Origin: Sebaldella sp.
Lineage (GTDB): Bacteria; Fusobacteriota; Fusobacteriia; Fusobacteriales; Leptotrichiaceae
Direction of reading: 5' to 3'
Assembly (NCBI GenBank): GCA_018058425.1
Contig: JAGOZX010000006.1
Location: forward strand, 1-63,103
DNA: 63,103 nt
In this document: positions 16,610 to 25,204 of the stretch, one piece after another
How positions within the stretch are numbered: the stretch's first letter is position 1
How the letters are laid out: each line of letters opens with the position of its first letter
The notes under the pieces: model-generated
Databases searched by the model: none
Told to the model about the DNA's origin: nothing
What the model saw: the letters and a program-made list of their open reading frames with translations, nothing else
Position numbers and translations under genes: made by a program

Positions 16610-17664
16610 TGACTAGAAAAGATATATTACAAGGGATTTTTTCCTTAGTTGCACCTGGAACATTATTAAGAGATGGGTTAAGCAGAATACAGGAAGCTGG
16701 TTTAGGAGCGTTAATTGTAGTAGGTGATGAAGAGGAACTAAAATTCTTAATAGATGGTGGTTTTAACTTAAATGTAGATTTTACACCACAAAAGTTATAT
16801 GAACTATCTAAAATGGATGGTGCAATAATGGTTTCTGAAAATTTAAGAAAAATATCATATTCCAATATACAGTTGCAGCCAAAAAGTTCTATTCATACTG
16901 ATGAAAGTGGTACAAGACATAGAACAGCTGATAGAGTGGCGAAACAAACTGGAAATTTAGTTTTAGCGGTTTCTGAAAGAAGAAATAAAATAACAATCTA
17001 TAAAGGTAGTTTTAGATATGAAATATTAGATATGAAAGACATCTTAGCAAAGGCTAGTCAGGCATTAATGGCATTAGAAAAATATTCAAATGCAATTCTT
17101 CATCATTTGACTAATTTAACTATATTAGAATTTGATAATATGGTTACTGTTAATGAGGTAGTTGAAGGAATAAAAAAATATGGACTATTCTTTAGAATAA
17201 CTGATGAGTTGGATGAGTATATATTAGAATTAGGTAGCGAAGGCAGACTAATAGTACTGCAATATGAGGAGTTAATGCAAGGAATAAAGGCAGACTTATA
17301 TGATCTAATAAGAGATTATAAAAATACCGAAGAAGATGCAGATAAGATATTTACTGATATAAGAAAATTAAATAAAGAAGAACTTTTAGAATTAGGTAAA
17401 ATTGCTCATGTAATGGGATTTGGAAAAGCGTATAGTAACTTTGATAAAAGAATTACACCTAAAGGATATAGAATTTTAAGTGAAATAAAGAGAATTACTA
17501 AAAAAGATATAGAGTTATTGATCAAAGCATTTAATGACCTTCCGGAAATATTAGAGGCTTCATCAGAAGATATATCAAAAATAAAAGGTATTAGTAAATT
17601 TAAGGCAAGTTCAATAGTTAGAGGATTGAAGAGATTAAGAAATACACTAATAATGGAAAGATAG
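16609..17664 (+). CDS. disA: DNA integrity scanning diadenylate cyclase DisA
   Basis: Makes cyclic di-AMP from two ATP while scanning DNA for branched structures; 351 residues. The DAC domain has the DGA motif at residues 70-72 (KMDGAIM) and GTRHRTADR at 101-109 (the RHR motif). A helical spine and a C-terminal helix-hairpin-helix region (SEDISKIKGISKFKASSIVR) complete the octamer-forming architecture. The TAATG overlap with radA indicates translational coupling, as in Firmicutes where RadA restrains DisA. Confidence 0.97.
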   Translation: MTRKDILQGIFSLVAPGTLLRDGLSRIQEAGLGALIVVGDEEELKFLIDGGFNLNVDFTPQKLYELSKMDGAIMVSENLRKISYSNIQLQPKSSIHTDESGTRHRTADRVAKQTGNLVLAVSERRNKITIYKGSFRYEILDMKDILAKASQALMALEKYSNAILHHLTNLTILEFDNMVTVNEVVEGIKKYGLFFRITDELDEYILELGSEGRLIVLQYEELMQGIKADLYDLIRDYKNTEEDADKIFTDIRKLNKEELLELGKIAHVMGFGKAYSNFDKRITPKGYRILSEIKRITKKDIELLIKAFNDLPEILEASSEDISKIKGISKFKASSIVRGLKRLRNTLIMER

Positions 17665-17676
17665 TAGGAGGAAAAA

Positions 17677-18582
17677 GTGGATAATAAAGTCGTAGTAGGC
17701 GGACAGGCTGTCATTGAAGGAGTTATGATGAGAGGTCCGAAAGCAATAGCAACAGCAGTTAGAAGAAAAGATGGAACAATAGTTTATAGAAAAAAAGTAT
17801 TAGATGAGAAAAAAAATAAATGGTTAAAAATGCCTTTTGTAAGAGGAGTATTAGCACTTTTTGATGCAATGATTGTCGGTACAAAAGAACTTATTTTCGC
17901 ATCAAATCAAGCAGGTGAAGAAGAAGAACAATTAAGTGATAAAGAAGTTTTAGGAACAGTAACTTTATCATTGGCAATAGGAGTGGGAGTATTTATGGTA
18001 GTTCCTTCTTTAATAGGAGGATTTGCTTTTCATGATAATAAATTATTAGCAAATATAGTAGAAGCAGCAGTAAGATTAGTAATGTTTTTAGGTTATATTT
18101 GGGGAATTTCATTTTTTAAAGATGTAAGAAGAGTTTTTGAATATCATGGTGCAGAACATAAATCAATATATAACTATGAAATGGAAAAACCTTTAGAAGT
18201 AGCAAATGCTAAAACATGTACTAGATTTCACCCTAGATGTGGAACAAGTTTTTTACTTTTAGTTATGTTTATAAGTATAATAGTTTTTTCAATTGTAGAC
18301 TTTATATTTCCAACACCAGATAATAAATTATTATTAGTAGTTTATAAATTATTTACAAGAATACCATTTGTACCAGTAGTAGCTGGTATAGCATATGAGA
18401 TACAAAGATGGACAAGTTATCATTTAGATAATATAGTTGGAAAGTTAATAGCGGCACCTGGGTTATTATTACAAAAAATAACTACTAAAGAACCAGATGA
18501 CGGACAGTTAGAAGTTGCTCTTGTAGCATTAAAAGTAGCATTAGGAGAAGAAGTAGATAATGCAACAGAGATAGTTAGTTAG
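17677..18582 (+). CDS. DUF1385 (YqhQ-like) membrane protein
   Basis: A 301-residue protein opening VVVGGQAVIEGVMMRGPKA, the DUF1385 hallmark. The conserved YHGAEHKSIYNYE and CTRFHPRCGTSFLL motifs are present (a possible metal site with His, Glu and Cys). Several membrane helices flank them (residues ~90-160 and ~190-240). The GTG start follows AGGAGG by seven bases. It is 12 bases behind disA. The family's biochemical role is unknown; it is named after B. subtilis YqhQ. Confidence 0.92.
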   Translation: MDNKVVVGGQAVIEGVMMRGPKAIATAVRRKDGTIVYRKKVLDEKKNKWLKMPFVRGVLALFDAMIVGTKELIFASNQAGEEEEQLSDKEVLGTVTLSLAIGVGVFMVVPSLIGGFAFHDNKLLANIVEAAVRLVMFLGYIWGISFFKDVRRVFEYHGAEHKSIYNYEMEKPLEVANAKTCTRFHPRCGTSFLLLVMFISIIVFSIVDFIFPTPDNKLLLVVYKLFTRIPFVPVVAGIAYEIQRWTSYHLDNIVGKLIAAPGLLLQKITTKEPDDGQLEVALVALKVALGEEVDNATEIVS

Positions 18583-18607
18583 ACTATTTTTCGGGGTTGG
18601 AGAAAAT

Positions 18608-19363
18608 ATGATTTTTAAGAGTAAAAGTTTATATTTATTATTTTTAGTGGTAGGATTGATAATACTTATAACAGGGTGTTCAGTTTTAAAAACAGCTCTT
18701 CACCATGATTATGATGTAAAAACATATGGAGAGACTAATGAAAATAAAGACTATGTTATTGTATTTCATGGTATATATGGGAAATTTGAAGATATGAATA
18801 TGATTGCTGAGAGTTTAAGTAAAGAAGGGTATAATGTAATTAGTGTACAGTATCCTACAAATAGTGATAATATAGAAGAAATAACAGAAAAATATATAAA
18901 GCCAGTAGTTGATGGCTTAGATAAAGATATAAAAGTGAATTTTGTAGTTCATTCAATGGGTTCTGGAATTTTAAGATATTATCTAAAAAATAATAATTTA
19001 GAAAATATGGGGAAAGTAGTATTTATTTCACCTCCTAGTCATGGAAGTGCATTATCTGACAACCCTATATCATCAATTTTAAAAGAACCTTTAGGAAAAG
19101 TGGTTTCTCAATTTAGTACAAAAGAAGGAAGTTTTGTGAATAAACTAGGTGATCCTGATTATTCTTGTTATGTAATAATGGGGAATAAGTCTAATAATCC
19201 TTTGTATTCAGCAATGATACCTGGAAAAGATGATGGTATGGTTCCAGTGGATAGTGCTAAACTAGATACTTGTGATTATAAGGTAATTGGAGGCCTAACG
19301 CATACTTCTATTTTAAAAGATAAAGAAACTATAAGTGAAGTAGAGAAATATTTTAGTAATTAA
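18608..19363 (+). CDS. Lipoprotein alpha/beta hydrolase (lipase/esterase-like)
   Basis: A 251-residue predicted lipoprotein; the lipobox ILITGC ends a hydrophobic leader. The alpha/beta-hydrolase elements are in order: oxyanion region VIVFHGIYGK, nucleophile elbow VVHSMGSG, acid region GKDDGMVPVDSA, and catalytic His in GGLTHTSIL. The layout is closest to PGAP1-like or DUF7379-type esterases. Substrate is unknown; a membrane-tethered acyl hydrolase is inferred. The gene follows DUF1385 by 25 bases and ends at a terminator. Confidence 0.82.
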   Translation: MIFKSKSLYLLFLVVGLIILITGCSVLKTALHHDYDVKTYGETNENKDYVIVFHGIYGKFEDMNMIAESLSKEGYNVISVQYPTNSDNIEEITEKYIKPVVDGLDKDIKVNFVVHSMGSGILRYYLKNNNLENMGKVVFISPPSHGSALSDNPISSILKEPLGKVVSQFSTKEGSFVNKLGDPDYSCYVIMGNKSNNPLYSAMIPGKDDGMVPVDSAKLDTCDYKVIGGLTHTSILKDKETISEVEKYFSN

Positions 19364-19382
19364 ATGAAATAATTTTTTATAA

Positions 19383-19430
19383 CCAGTATATTTAGCATTT
19401 TTAGAATGCAATAGTATACTGGATTTTTTA
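19383..19430 (+). terminator. Terminator of the disA-hydrolase unit
   Basis: CCAGTATA (19383-19390) pairs with TATACTGG (19415-19422), with an inner GCATT/AATGC stem, followed by a T-rich tail. Confidence 0.8.
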
Positions 19431-19444
19431 TTTATTTATTTTTA

Positions 19445-19473
19445 TTGACACTGTGTCAAAAATTTGTTAATAT
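19445..19473 (+). promoter_or_regulatory. Promoter with a perfect 15-bp palindrome over the -35 box
   Basis: TTGACA (19445-19450), a 17-base spacer and TAATAT (19468-19473). The -35 box is the left arm of TTGACACTGTGTCAA (19445-19459), a perfect seven-base inverted repeat around one central base. This is a typical dimer-repressor operator, and a bound protein would cover the -35. The regulator is not identified in the window. A TATAAT at 19478-19483 is an alternative -10. Confidence 0.65.
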
Positions 19474-19527
19474 GACTTATAATTTAAAAATAAAGATATA
19501 AGAGAAAAAAATATATAGGAGGAAAAT

Positions 19528-20739
19528 ATGAAATTAAAAAAAATGATGATATTATTTTTTACAGTAATGACTGTTATTTCATGTGGAATAAAACCAATTG
19601 ATAAAAGTAATAGTAATAGTTATTATTTAACAAAAACAGGGAAAATTGTTTATTCAAGGAATGGAAATTGGCTTGAGATAGGAATCCATGAAATAAAGGG
19701 AGTAGATAAAAAGACATTTTCAGTAATGAATGAAAACTATGCAAAAGATAAGAATTATATATATTATAAAGAAACAAGGGTAAATAATGTGGACTTAAAA
19801 ACTTTTACTCCAATACTTGAGGATTATGGGAAGGATAAAAATCACGTGTATTCAGGGGAAAAAATAATGGAAGGAATTTCACCAGATGGAATAAAACCTA
19901 TCACAGAAGAAAATAGACAGTCAATGCTGTACTTTGAAAATAAAGATGGAATATTTTATAATAATGAAAAATTACCAGTTGAAAAAGAAGATAGAAATAA
20001 TTTTAGAATATTGAAGTATACGCTAACTACAGATGGGAAAAATATATTTTGGGAAGATATAAAACTTCCAGTTAAAGCAGAAAAAAATCTAGAACATGGA
20101 CTTTCTAACAGAGGAATAAGGTCTTTTTTCAATGGAACAAGCTATTATGAAATACAAAACATAGAGTACGCAGTAAATTTGAAAAATAAAATTCAAACTA
20201 AAGAAACAGTATTGAAATTAAAAGATGGGAAATTATATAAGTTAATTGAATATAAAAATGTAAGTTCAGTAGAAGTTAGATATCCATGGACTATAATAAA
20301 TAAAAAGTATATAATACTGACAAATGGTAATAAAGATGAATTGGTAAATGAAGTAGTGGGGAATTATCATATAGATGGGGATTATCTATTTGTTGATAAG
20401 AAAGTATTTTATGCAGTTTTGAATAAAGATAATGAGAATAAAATAAGCAGAGTGGATATAAACACTATCCAGAATGATAATTTTCAGGTTTTAAATATAA
20501 AAGAAGTTGATTCATTAGGAGAAAGTATAAATAAAGATTATGCAAAAGATGAAAAATTTGTTTATTATAAAGGTAAAATAATAGATGGAGCAGATCCGAA
20601 AAGTATAGAATTACCTCCAGTTTACGGTTATGATAAAGTAAGTAAAAAAGATTATAAATACCATATAAAAGATAAAAACTCATATTATAGATTTGGGGAA
20701 AAAATAGATAAAAAGGAAGCAGAAAATTATAAAAAATAG
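19528..20739 (+). CDS. DKNYY-repeat lipoprotein (2)
   Basis: A 403-residue predicted lipoprotein with lipobox VISCG. The mature N-terminus 'YYLTKTGKIVYSRNGNWLEI' is shared with the next gene. DKNYY units follow: 'YAKDKNYIYYKETRVNNVD', 'YGKDKNHVYSGEKIMEGIS', and near the C-terminus 'YAKDEKFVYYKGKIIDGAD'. The central 200 residues have lost the repeat. AGGAGG precedes the start. It is paired with a paralogue 49 bases downstream and controlled by the palindrome-bearing promoter. Function unknown. Confidence 0.83.
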   Translation: MKLKKMMILFFTVMTVISCGIKPIDKSNSNSYYLTKTGKIVYSRNGNWLEIGIHEIKGVDKKTFSVMNENYAKDKNYIYYKETRVNNVDLKTFTPILEDYGKDKNHVYSGEKIMEGISPDGIKPITEENRQSMLYFENKDGIFYNNEKLPVEKEDRNNFRILKYTLTTDGKNIFWEDIKLPVKAEKNLEHGLSNRGIRSFFNGTSYYEIQNIEYAVNLKNKIQTKETVLKLKDGKLYKLIEYKNVSSVEVRYPWTIINKKYIILTNGNKDELVNEVVGNYHIDGDYLFVDKKVFYAVLNKDNENKISRVDINTIQNDNFQVLNIKEVDSLGESINKDYAKDEKFVYYKGKIIDGADPKSIELPPVYGYDKVSKKDYKYHIKDKNSYYRFGEKIDKKEAENYKK

Positions 20740-20788
20740 TATTAAATATAAAGTTATAAAAAATAATTTCTGAAAATGAGGAGGAGTT

Positions 20789-22036
20789 ATGAAAAAGGGA
20801 ATACTGGTTTTGATGACATTATTTTCCATTATATCTTGTGGAATGAAAAAGATAGATGGGGAATTAAGTAATAATTATTATAAAAATACCACAGGAGGCA
20901 TAGTTTATAGTAGAAATGGAAATTGGTATGAACTTGGAAAAAAAGAGCTTGAAAATGTAGATAGAAAAACTTTTAAAGTATTAGGGCCTGATTATGCAAG
21001 GGATAAAAATAATATATATTATCAAAATGGAATAATGAGAAATGTAGACTATGACAGTTTTGAATTAATGGATAAAGATGGTACTTTAGTTAGAGATAAA
21101 AGTAAAGTATATTATACAGGAATAACACTAAAGGGAGTATCGCCATCTAATATAGAAATAATTAAGTATGATTCCGGTAATTCAGACTTGTACCTAAGAA
21201 ATAGTGATGGTATATATTGGCTGCGTGGAAATGATCCAGACACTATTAAAAAATTGGAAGTACAAAATAAAGGAAAGTTTACGGTGATTGATTCTTCAAA
21301 AGAGCTAGCTTATGAAGGAAATACAATATTTTATCAAGCCACTATTTTGCCAATAAAATATAATGAAAAAATCAAAATTACTTATAGTAGTATGGGAACA
21401 TCATTTTCAAATGGAAATAATTTTTATACAATATCTTGGAAAGAAAATTTAGGAAGTATAAAAGATAAGGTAAATATAAGTATAACACCAATAAAAACTG
21501 CTTATGGGATGTCATTTTTACAAGAATATAAAGGGATAACAACCATAGAAGAGGTGTATCCATGGGTTGTTTTAGATAAGAAAATTCTTGGGATTTATTC
21601 TGATGAAATAAACTCAATAGATTTTATTACAAACATAAATAATGATTATAAAGCTCAAGGAAGATATTTTTTAACAGGAGATAAAGTGTATAGTTTTAAT
21701 AAAGTAAAGATTAATAATGAAAAACAGTCTGTATATTTAAATAATCAGATGAAGACTGAAATCATTACTATAGATAATAAGGCTGGGAAGTTTCAAGTAC
21801 TAGAAATAAAATGGTCAGATGGGGGCATATCAGATACAAGATATGCAAAAGATGAAAAAAATGTTTATTATATGGGAAGGATATTAAAGGGAGTGGACCC
21901 TAAAACTATTGAAACTGCTCCAATGAAAGGGTATGATAAAGTTAATAAAAGATATTATAGGTATGATATAAAAGATAAAAGTTCTTACTATAGAGATGGG
22001 GAATGGGTAGATTCTAAAATTGCTGAAAAAAAGTAA
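20789..22036 (+). CDS. DKNYY-repeat lipoprotein (3), tandem paralogue
   Basis: A 415-residue predicted lipoprotein with lipobox IISCG. It is collinear with the gene before it: both share the 'IVYSRNGNW' opening, the 'YA(K/R)DKN.(I/V)YY' units, the poorly repetitive middle, and a closing 'YAKDEK.VYY.G.I..G.DPK(S/T)IE..P..GYDKV'. This marks a tandem duplication. GAGGAG precedes the start. The two genes form one transcription unit ending in a terminator. Function unknown. Confidence 0.83.
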   Translation: MKKGILVLMTLFSIISCGMKKIDGELSNNYYKNTTGGIVYSRNGNWYELGKKELENVDRKTFKVLGPDYARDKNNIYYQNGIMRNVDYDSFELMDKDGTLVRDKSKVYYTGITLKGVSPSNIEIIKYDSGNSDLYLRNSDGIYWLRGNDPDTIKKLEVQNKGKFTVIDSSKELAYEGNTIFYQATILPIKYNEKIKITYSSMGTSFSNGNNFYTISWKENLGSIKDKVNISITPIKTAYGMSFLQEYKGITTIEEVYPWVVLDKKILGIYSDEINSIDFITNINNDYKAQGRYFLTGDKVYSFNKVKINNEKQSVYLNNQMKTEIITIDNKAGKFQVLEIKWSDGGISDTRYAKDEKNVYYMGRILKGVDPKTIETAPMKGYDKVNKRYYRYDIKDKSSYYRDGEWVDSKIAEKK

Positions 22037-22037
22037 G

Positions 22038-22087
22038 AATAAGAAAAACCCCTAAGAGAGGGGCATAATACCTCTTTCTTATTTTTT
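22038..22087 (+). terminator. Terminator of the DKNYY pair
   Basis: An outer stem AATAAGAAA/TTTCTTATT (22038-22046 with 22075-22083) encloses an inner CCCCT/AGGGG hairpin (22049-22063), followed by T. Confidence 0.8.
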
Positions 22088-22137
22088 ACTCTAATTTAAA
22101 AAATCCATTTTTAAAAAACAAGTATTTCATAAACCTA

Positions 22138-22167
22138 TTGACAACATGAATAACAATATGTTATATT
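22138..22167 (+). promoter_or_regulatory. Promoter of the amino acid ABC transporter leader
   Basis: TTGACA (22138-22143), an 18-base spacer and TATATT (22162-22167). It lies 160 bases before the permease gene. Confidence 0.7.
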
Positions 22168-22173
22168 AATGAA

Positions 22174-22294
22174 AGAAAAGTAATAGGCTTTTGCCAGTAT
22201 CCAAGATTAGAGATTATAATTTATTATATTTCTATGAGTATATTATAAACTATTTATAGTTTATTCATGAGACTGGTTTTATCAGTCTTTTTTT
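22174..22294 (+). ncRNA. Leader RNA or small RNA ending in an intrinsic terminator
   Basis: Between the promoter at 22138 and the permease gene there is no gene. A terminator (AGACTG 22270-22275 with CAGTCT 22283-22288, then eight T) would end transcription after about 120 bases. CCAGT at 22194-22198 can pair with ACTGG at 22272-22276 and break the terminator stem. AAACTA/TAGTTT forms another local hairpin. This fits an attenuator or a stand-alone small RNA. No known riboswitch or T-box motif was recognised. Confidence 0.5.
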
Positions 22295-22326
22295 AAAACA
22301 AAATTTATTATTTAGGAGAGGTTAAT

Positions 22327-23046
22327 ATGTCAGCTAAAATGAGAATTCTGATAAAATTTATAATATTTATAATTTTATTAACAATTATATTCAAGATAAT
22401 TGATCTGCGATTCTTAAAAGAGAGTGATTATATCTTTTTATTACAAGGGCTTTGGATTACTATACAAATAACTTTTTGTGGAGTATTACTTGGAGTGGTA
22501 TTAGGAGTATTATTGGCTTTTTTAAGATATTTAAAAAATCCTATTGTAGATATAATTATAGAAGAATATGTGGATATTTTACGTGGAATACCAGTAACAA
22601 TACAGTTATTAATATTTGCATACTTTATATTAAATGGAGTTATTCAGTCAAAGTTTTTAATAGCAGTTATAGGTTTTGGAATTAACAGTTCTGCTTATGT
22701 TTCAGAAATTATAAGGTCTGGAATAGAAAGTCTTGATAAGGGTCAAATGGAAGCTGCAAGAGCTTTAGGAATGCCTTATCCTATGGCTATGATACAAATA
22801 ATAATACCACAGGCAGTAAGAAATATCTTACCAGCTTTAGTAAATGAATTTATAGCTTTATTTAAAGAAACATCAGTAGTAGGTCTAGTATTAATAAATA
22901 TGTTTGATCTAACATTTGCAAGTAAAGCACTACAAAGTAAATATTATAAACCAGAACCGTATATATTAGCTGGAGTTATTTACTATATTTGTGTGAAGTT
23001 ATTTTCAATTTTTGCAGGTACGCTGGAAAGGAAGTTGAAAAAATGA
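22327..23046 (+). CDS. Polar amino acid ABC transporter, permease
   Basis: A 239-residue HisM/GlnP-type inner-membrane permease. Five membrane helices are visible, starting [15 protein letters not shown] and [14 protein letters not shown]. The EAA loop that contacts the ATPase is [27 protein letters not shown] precedes the ATG. It overlaps the ATPase gene by four bases (ATGA). With the ATPase and binding lipoprotein it forms a complete importer; the exact amino acid cannot be read. Confidence 0.95.
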   Translation: MSAKMRILIKFIIFIILLTIIFKIIDLRFLKESDYIFLLQGLWITIQITFCGVLLGVVLGVLLAFLRYLKNPIVDIIIEEYVDILRGIPVTIQLLIFAYFILNGVIQSKFLIAVIGFGINSSAYVSEIIRSGIESLDKGQMEAARALGMPYPMAMIQIIIPQAVRNILPALVNEFIALFKETSVVGLVLINMFDLTFASKALQSKYYKPEPYILAGVIYYICVKLFSIFAGTLERKLKK

Positions 23047-23771
23047 TAGAAATAAAAGGATTATATAAAAATTTTGGTGAGTTAGAAGTACTAAAAGATA
23101 TATCTAAAACAATTAAAAGTGGGGAAGTAGTGGCTATAATAGGGCCAAGTGGAAGCGGAAAATCTACTTTTTTAAGATGTATTAACCTCTTAGAAATACC
23201 TACAAAAGGTGAGGTTCTAATAGATGGAGAAAATATAGTAGCAGCTAAAACAAATGTAAATAAAATAAGACAAAAAGTAGGAATGGTTTTTCAACACTTT
23301 AATTTATTCCCACATAAAACAGTCTTACAAAATTTAACTTTATCACCAATAAAACTAAGAAAAATATCAAAGTCACAGGCTGAAGAAGAAGCGATAAGCT
23401 TACTAAAAAAAGTTGGCTTAGAAGATAAAAAAGATGTGTACCCAAATACCTTATCTGGAGGTCAAAAACAGAGAGTAGCAATAGCAAGAGCATTAGCAAT
23501 GAATCCAGAGGTTATTTTATTTGATGAACCTACATCAGCACTTGATCCTGAAATGATAGGAGAAGTTTTAGATGTAATAAAAAAATTAGCTAATGAGGGA
23601 ATGACTATGCTTCTAGTAACACATGAAATGGGATTTGCTAGAAATGTAGCTAAAAGAGTAATGTTTATGGACGAAGGAAGAGTATTAGAAGATGGAGAAC
23701 CAGAAAAAATATTTTCTTTTCCTGAGCATAGTAGAACAAAGGAATTTTTAAATAAAGTTTTAAATCATTAA
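23043..23771 (+). CDS. Polar amino acid ABC transporter, ATP-binding protein
   Basis: A 242-residue GlnQ/HisP-type ATPase. Walker [10 protein letters not shown] is at residues 34-42, the Q-loop is in [13 protein letters not shown], the signature is LSGGQKQR, Walker B is [13 protein letters not shown], and the H-loop is LLVTHEMGF. The start at 23043 (ATGATAGAAATAAAAGG) overlaps the permease stop; a longer frame to 22989 would lie inside the permease and lacks a ribosome site. Confidence 0.96.
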   Translation: MIEIKGLYKNFGELEVLKDISKTIKSGEVVAIIGPSGSGKSTFLRCINLLEIPTKGEVLIDGENIVAAKTNVNKIRQKVGMVFQHFNLFPHKTVLQNLTLSPIKLRKISKSQAEEEAISLLKKVGLEDKKDVYPNTLSGGQKQRVAIARALAMNPEVILFDEPTSALDPEMIGEVLDVIKKLANEGMTMLLVTHEMGFARNVAKRVMFMDEGRVLEDGEPEKIFSFPEHSRTKEFLNKVLNH

Positions 23772-23812
23772 AAAAATATAGAAGATAAAAAATAGAGAGT
23801 GAGGAATATGAA

Positions 23813-24580
23813 ATGAAAAAATTATTTTTATTAGTAAGTATGTTAATGCTGTTTGTATTAAGCTGCGGGTCAAAGGATAAAGCAGAAACAAAAACAGATG
23901 GAGAAGCTAAAGAAAAAGTTCTTCGTGTAGGAACAAATCCTGAATTTAAACCATTTGAATATGTAGGTGAAGGTGGAAAAACAGAAGGTTTTGATATTGA
24001 TCTTATGAATATGATAGCTGAAGAATTAGGTTATAAAGTTGAATGGAAAATTATGGCATTTGATGGATTAATTCCTGCTATGAAAAATGGGGAATTGGAT
24101 GCAATAATAGCTGGAATGAGTGTTACAGAAGAAAGATTACAAGCTGTGGATTTTTCAGATGAATATTATAAATCTAAATTTGCTTATGTAAAGTTAAAAG
24201 GGGATACTACAATAACTAAACCAGAAGACTTAAAAGATAAAAAAGTAGGAGCTCAGCTTGGTACAATTCAAGAACAAGAAGCTAGAAAATTAAGTTCTAA
24301 TGTAATACCAAATGAAGCAATTACTGCATTAATTTTGGAAATGAAAAATAAAAATATGGATGCTATTGTATTAGAAGATGTAGTAGCAAGTTCTTATGTT
24401 AGTGAAAATCCATTTTTAGAAATATTTGCTACAAAGGATATGGCAGACAATGGTGGAACAGCAATAGCTTTTGATAAAGGGAAAAATGCTGAATTAATTA
24501 AAGAAGTTAATGGAGCAATTAAAAAATTACAAGAAAATGGTAAGTATGATGAATTATTGAAAAAGTATAATTTAAAATAA
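23813..24580 (+). CDS. Polar amino acid ABC transporter, substrate-binding lipoprotein
   Basis: A 255-residue type II periplasmic binding protein (SBP_bac_3). The lipobox LFVLSCG places the lipid at Cys18. The mature protein opens LRVGTNPEFKPFEYVGEGGK and has the family motif GFDIDLMNMIAEELG. The arginine that clamps the substrate carboxylate in this family is probably in VTEERLQAVDFS. A terminator follows the gene. Confidence 0.95.
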   Translation: MKKLFLLVSMLMLFVLSCGSKDKAETKTDGEAKEKVLRVGTNPEFKPFEYVGEGGKTEGFDIDLMNMIAEELGYKVEWKIMAFDGLIPAMKNGELDAIIAGMSVTEERLQAVDFSDEYYKSKFAYVKLKGDTTITKPEDLKDKKVGAQLGTIQEQEARKLSSNVIPNEAITALILEMKNKNMDAIVLEDVVASSYVSENPFLEIFATKDMADNGGTAIAFDKGKNAELIKEVNGAIKKLQENGKYDELLKKYNLK

Positions 24581-24601
24581 AAGTAGTGATAATATATTAA
24601 T

Positions 24602-24649
24602 AACCTTCAGAAGAAAGGAAACTTTTTTTCTGGAGGTTCAATTTTTTTT
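24602..24649 (+). terminator. Terminator of the amino acid ABC operon
   Basis: An 11-bp stem (24602-24612 with 24628-24638, one G-U) followed by eight T. Confidence 0.85.
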
Positions 24650-24669
24650 AGATAGAAAGGATGAGAAAT

Positions 24670-25056
24670 ATGAAAACACCAGTAATATTTAAAGTAGCAG
24701 GTATTATAACATTAATACAAGTAATACTTAGTTTTACATCAGGTATTATAATAGGGTTGACGACTCCGAGCAGTGGGGAAGCGATATTTGGAGATAATGC
24801 ACCAGTTATTATTATTTTATCATTAATTTTTATAGCAATGATAATTCTGATGGTTTCTTCAATTCTTTTAATAATTGGAAAAAAATCAGCGAGAATTATT
24901 TATTTAATAGGAGTAATTCTGAATCTGACTGGGAATATATATGTAGCAGGAGTGGGACGTGGGATACAATCATCACTTATAACAATAGTACTTTGTATCT
25001 TATTATTTACTAGAAAAAGTGCAAGAGAGTACTGCTCAAAAAATAATAATGAATAA
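24670..25056 (+). CDS. Small four-helix membrane protein, unrecognised
   Basis: A 128-residue protein, nearly all hydrophobic, with four transmembrane segments: VAGIITLIQVILSFTSGIII, VIIILSLIFIAMIILMVSS, IIYLIGVILNLTGNIYVAG and LITIVLCILLFT. A short basic tail ends it (RKSAREYCSKN). I do not recognise the family. The start at 24670 is preferred because AAAGGA lies eight bases upstream; the ATG at 24661 is too close to it. The ABC terminator separates it from the preceding operon. Confidence 0.7.
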   Translation: MKTPVIFKVAGIITLIQVILSFTSGIIIGLTTPSSGEAIFGDNAPVIIILSLIFIAMIILMVSSILLIIGKKSARIIYLIGVILNLTGNIYVAGVGRGIQSSLITIVLCILLFTRKSAREYCSKNNNE

Positions 25057-25137
25057 TTTTATAATGTAAGTTTTCTAAAAAGTCAGCAAAGTATTACTAA
25101 TAATATAAGGGCATAAAATTGGGAATCTTATTAAGCA

Positions 25138-25166
25138 TTGTAAAAGCAAGTCATTTATGCTATAAT
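25138..25166 (+). promoter_or_regulatory. Promoter of prfA-prmC
   Basis: TTGTAA (25138-25143), a 17-base spacer and TATAAT (25161-25166), 39 bases before prfA. Confidence 0.7.
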
Positions 25167-25204
25167 TTTTAAGTTAGAGATATCAGAATATTAAGGAGTA
25201 TAAA

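Noticed and set aside
20789..22036. Second DKNYY gene of the pair as a pseudogene
   Set aside because: The frame is intact, with signal peptide, lipobox and ribosome site; only the repeat has degenerated, in parallel with its neighbour.
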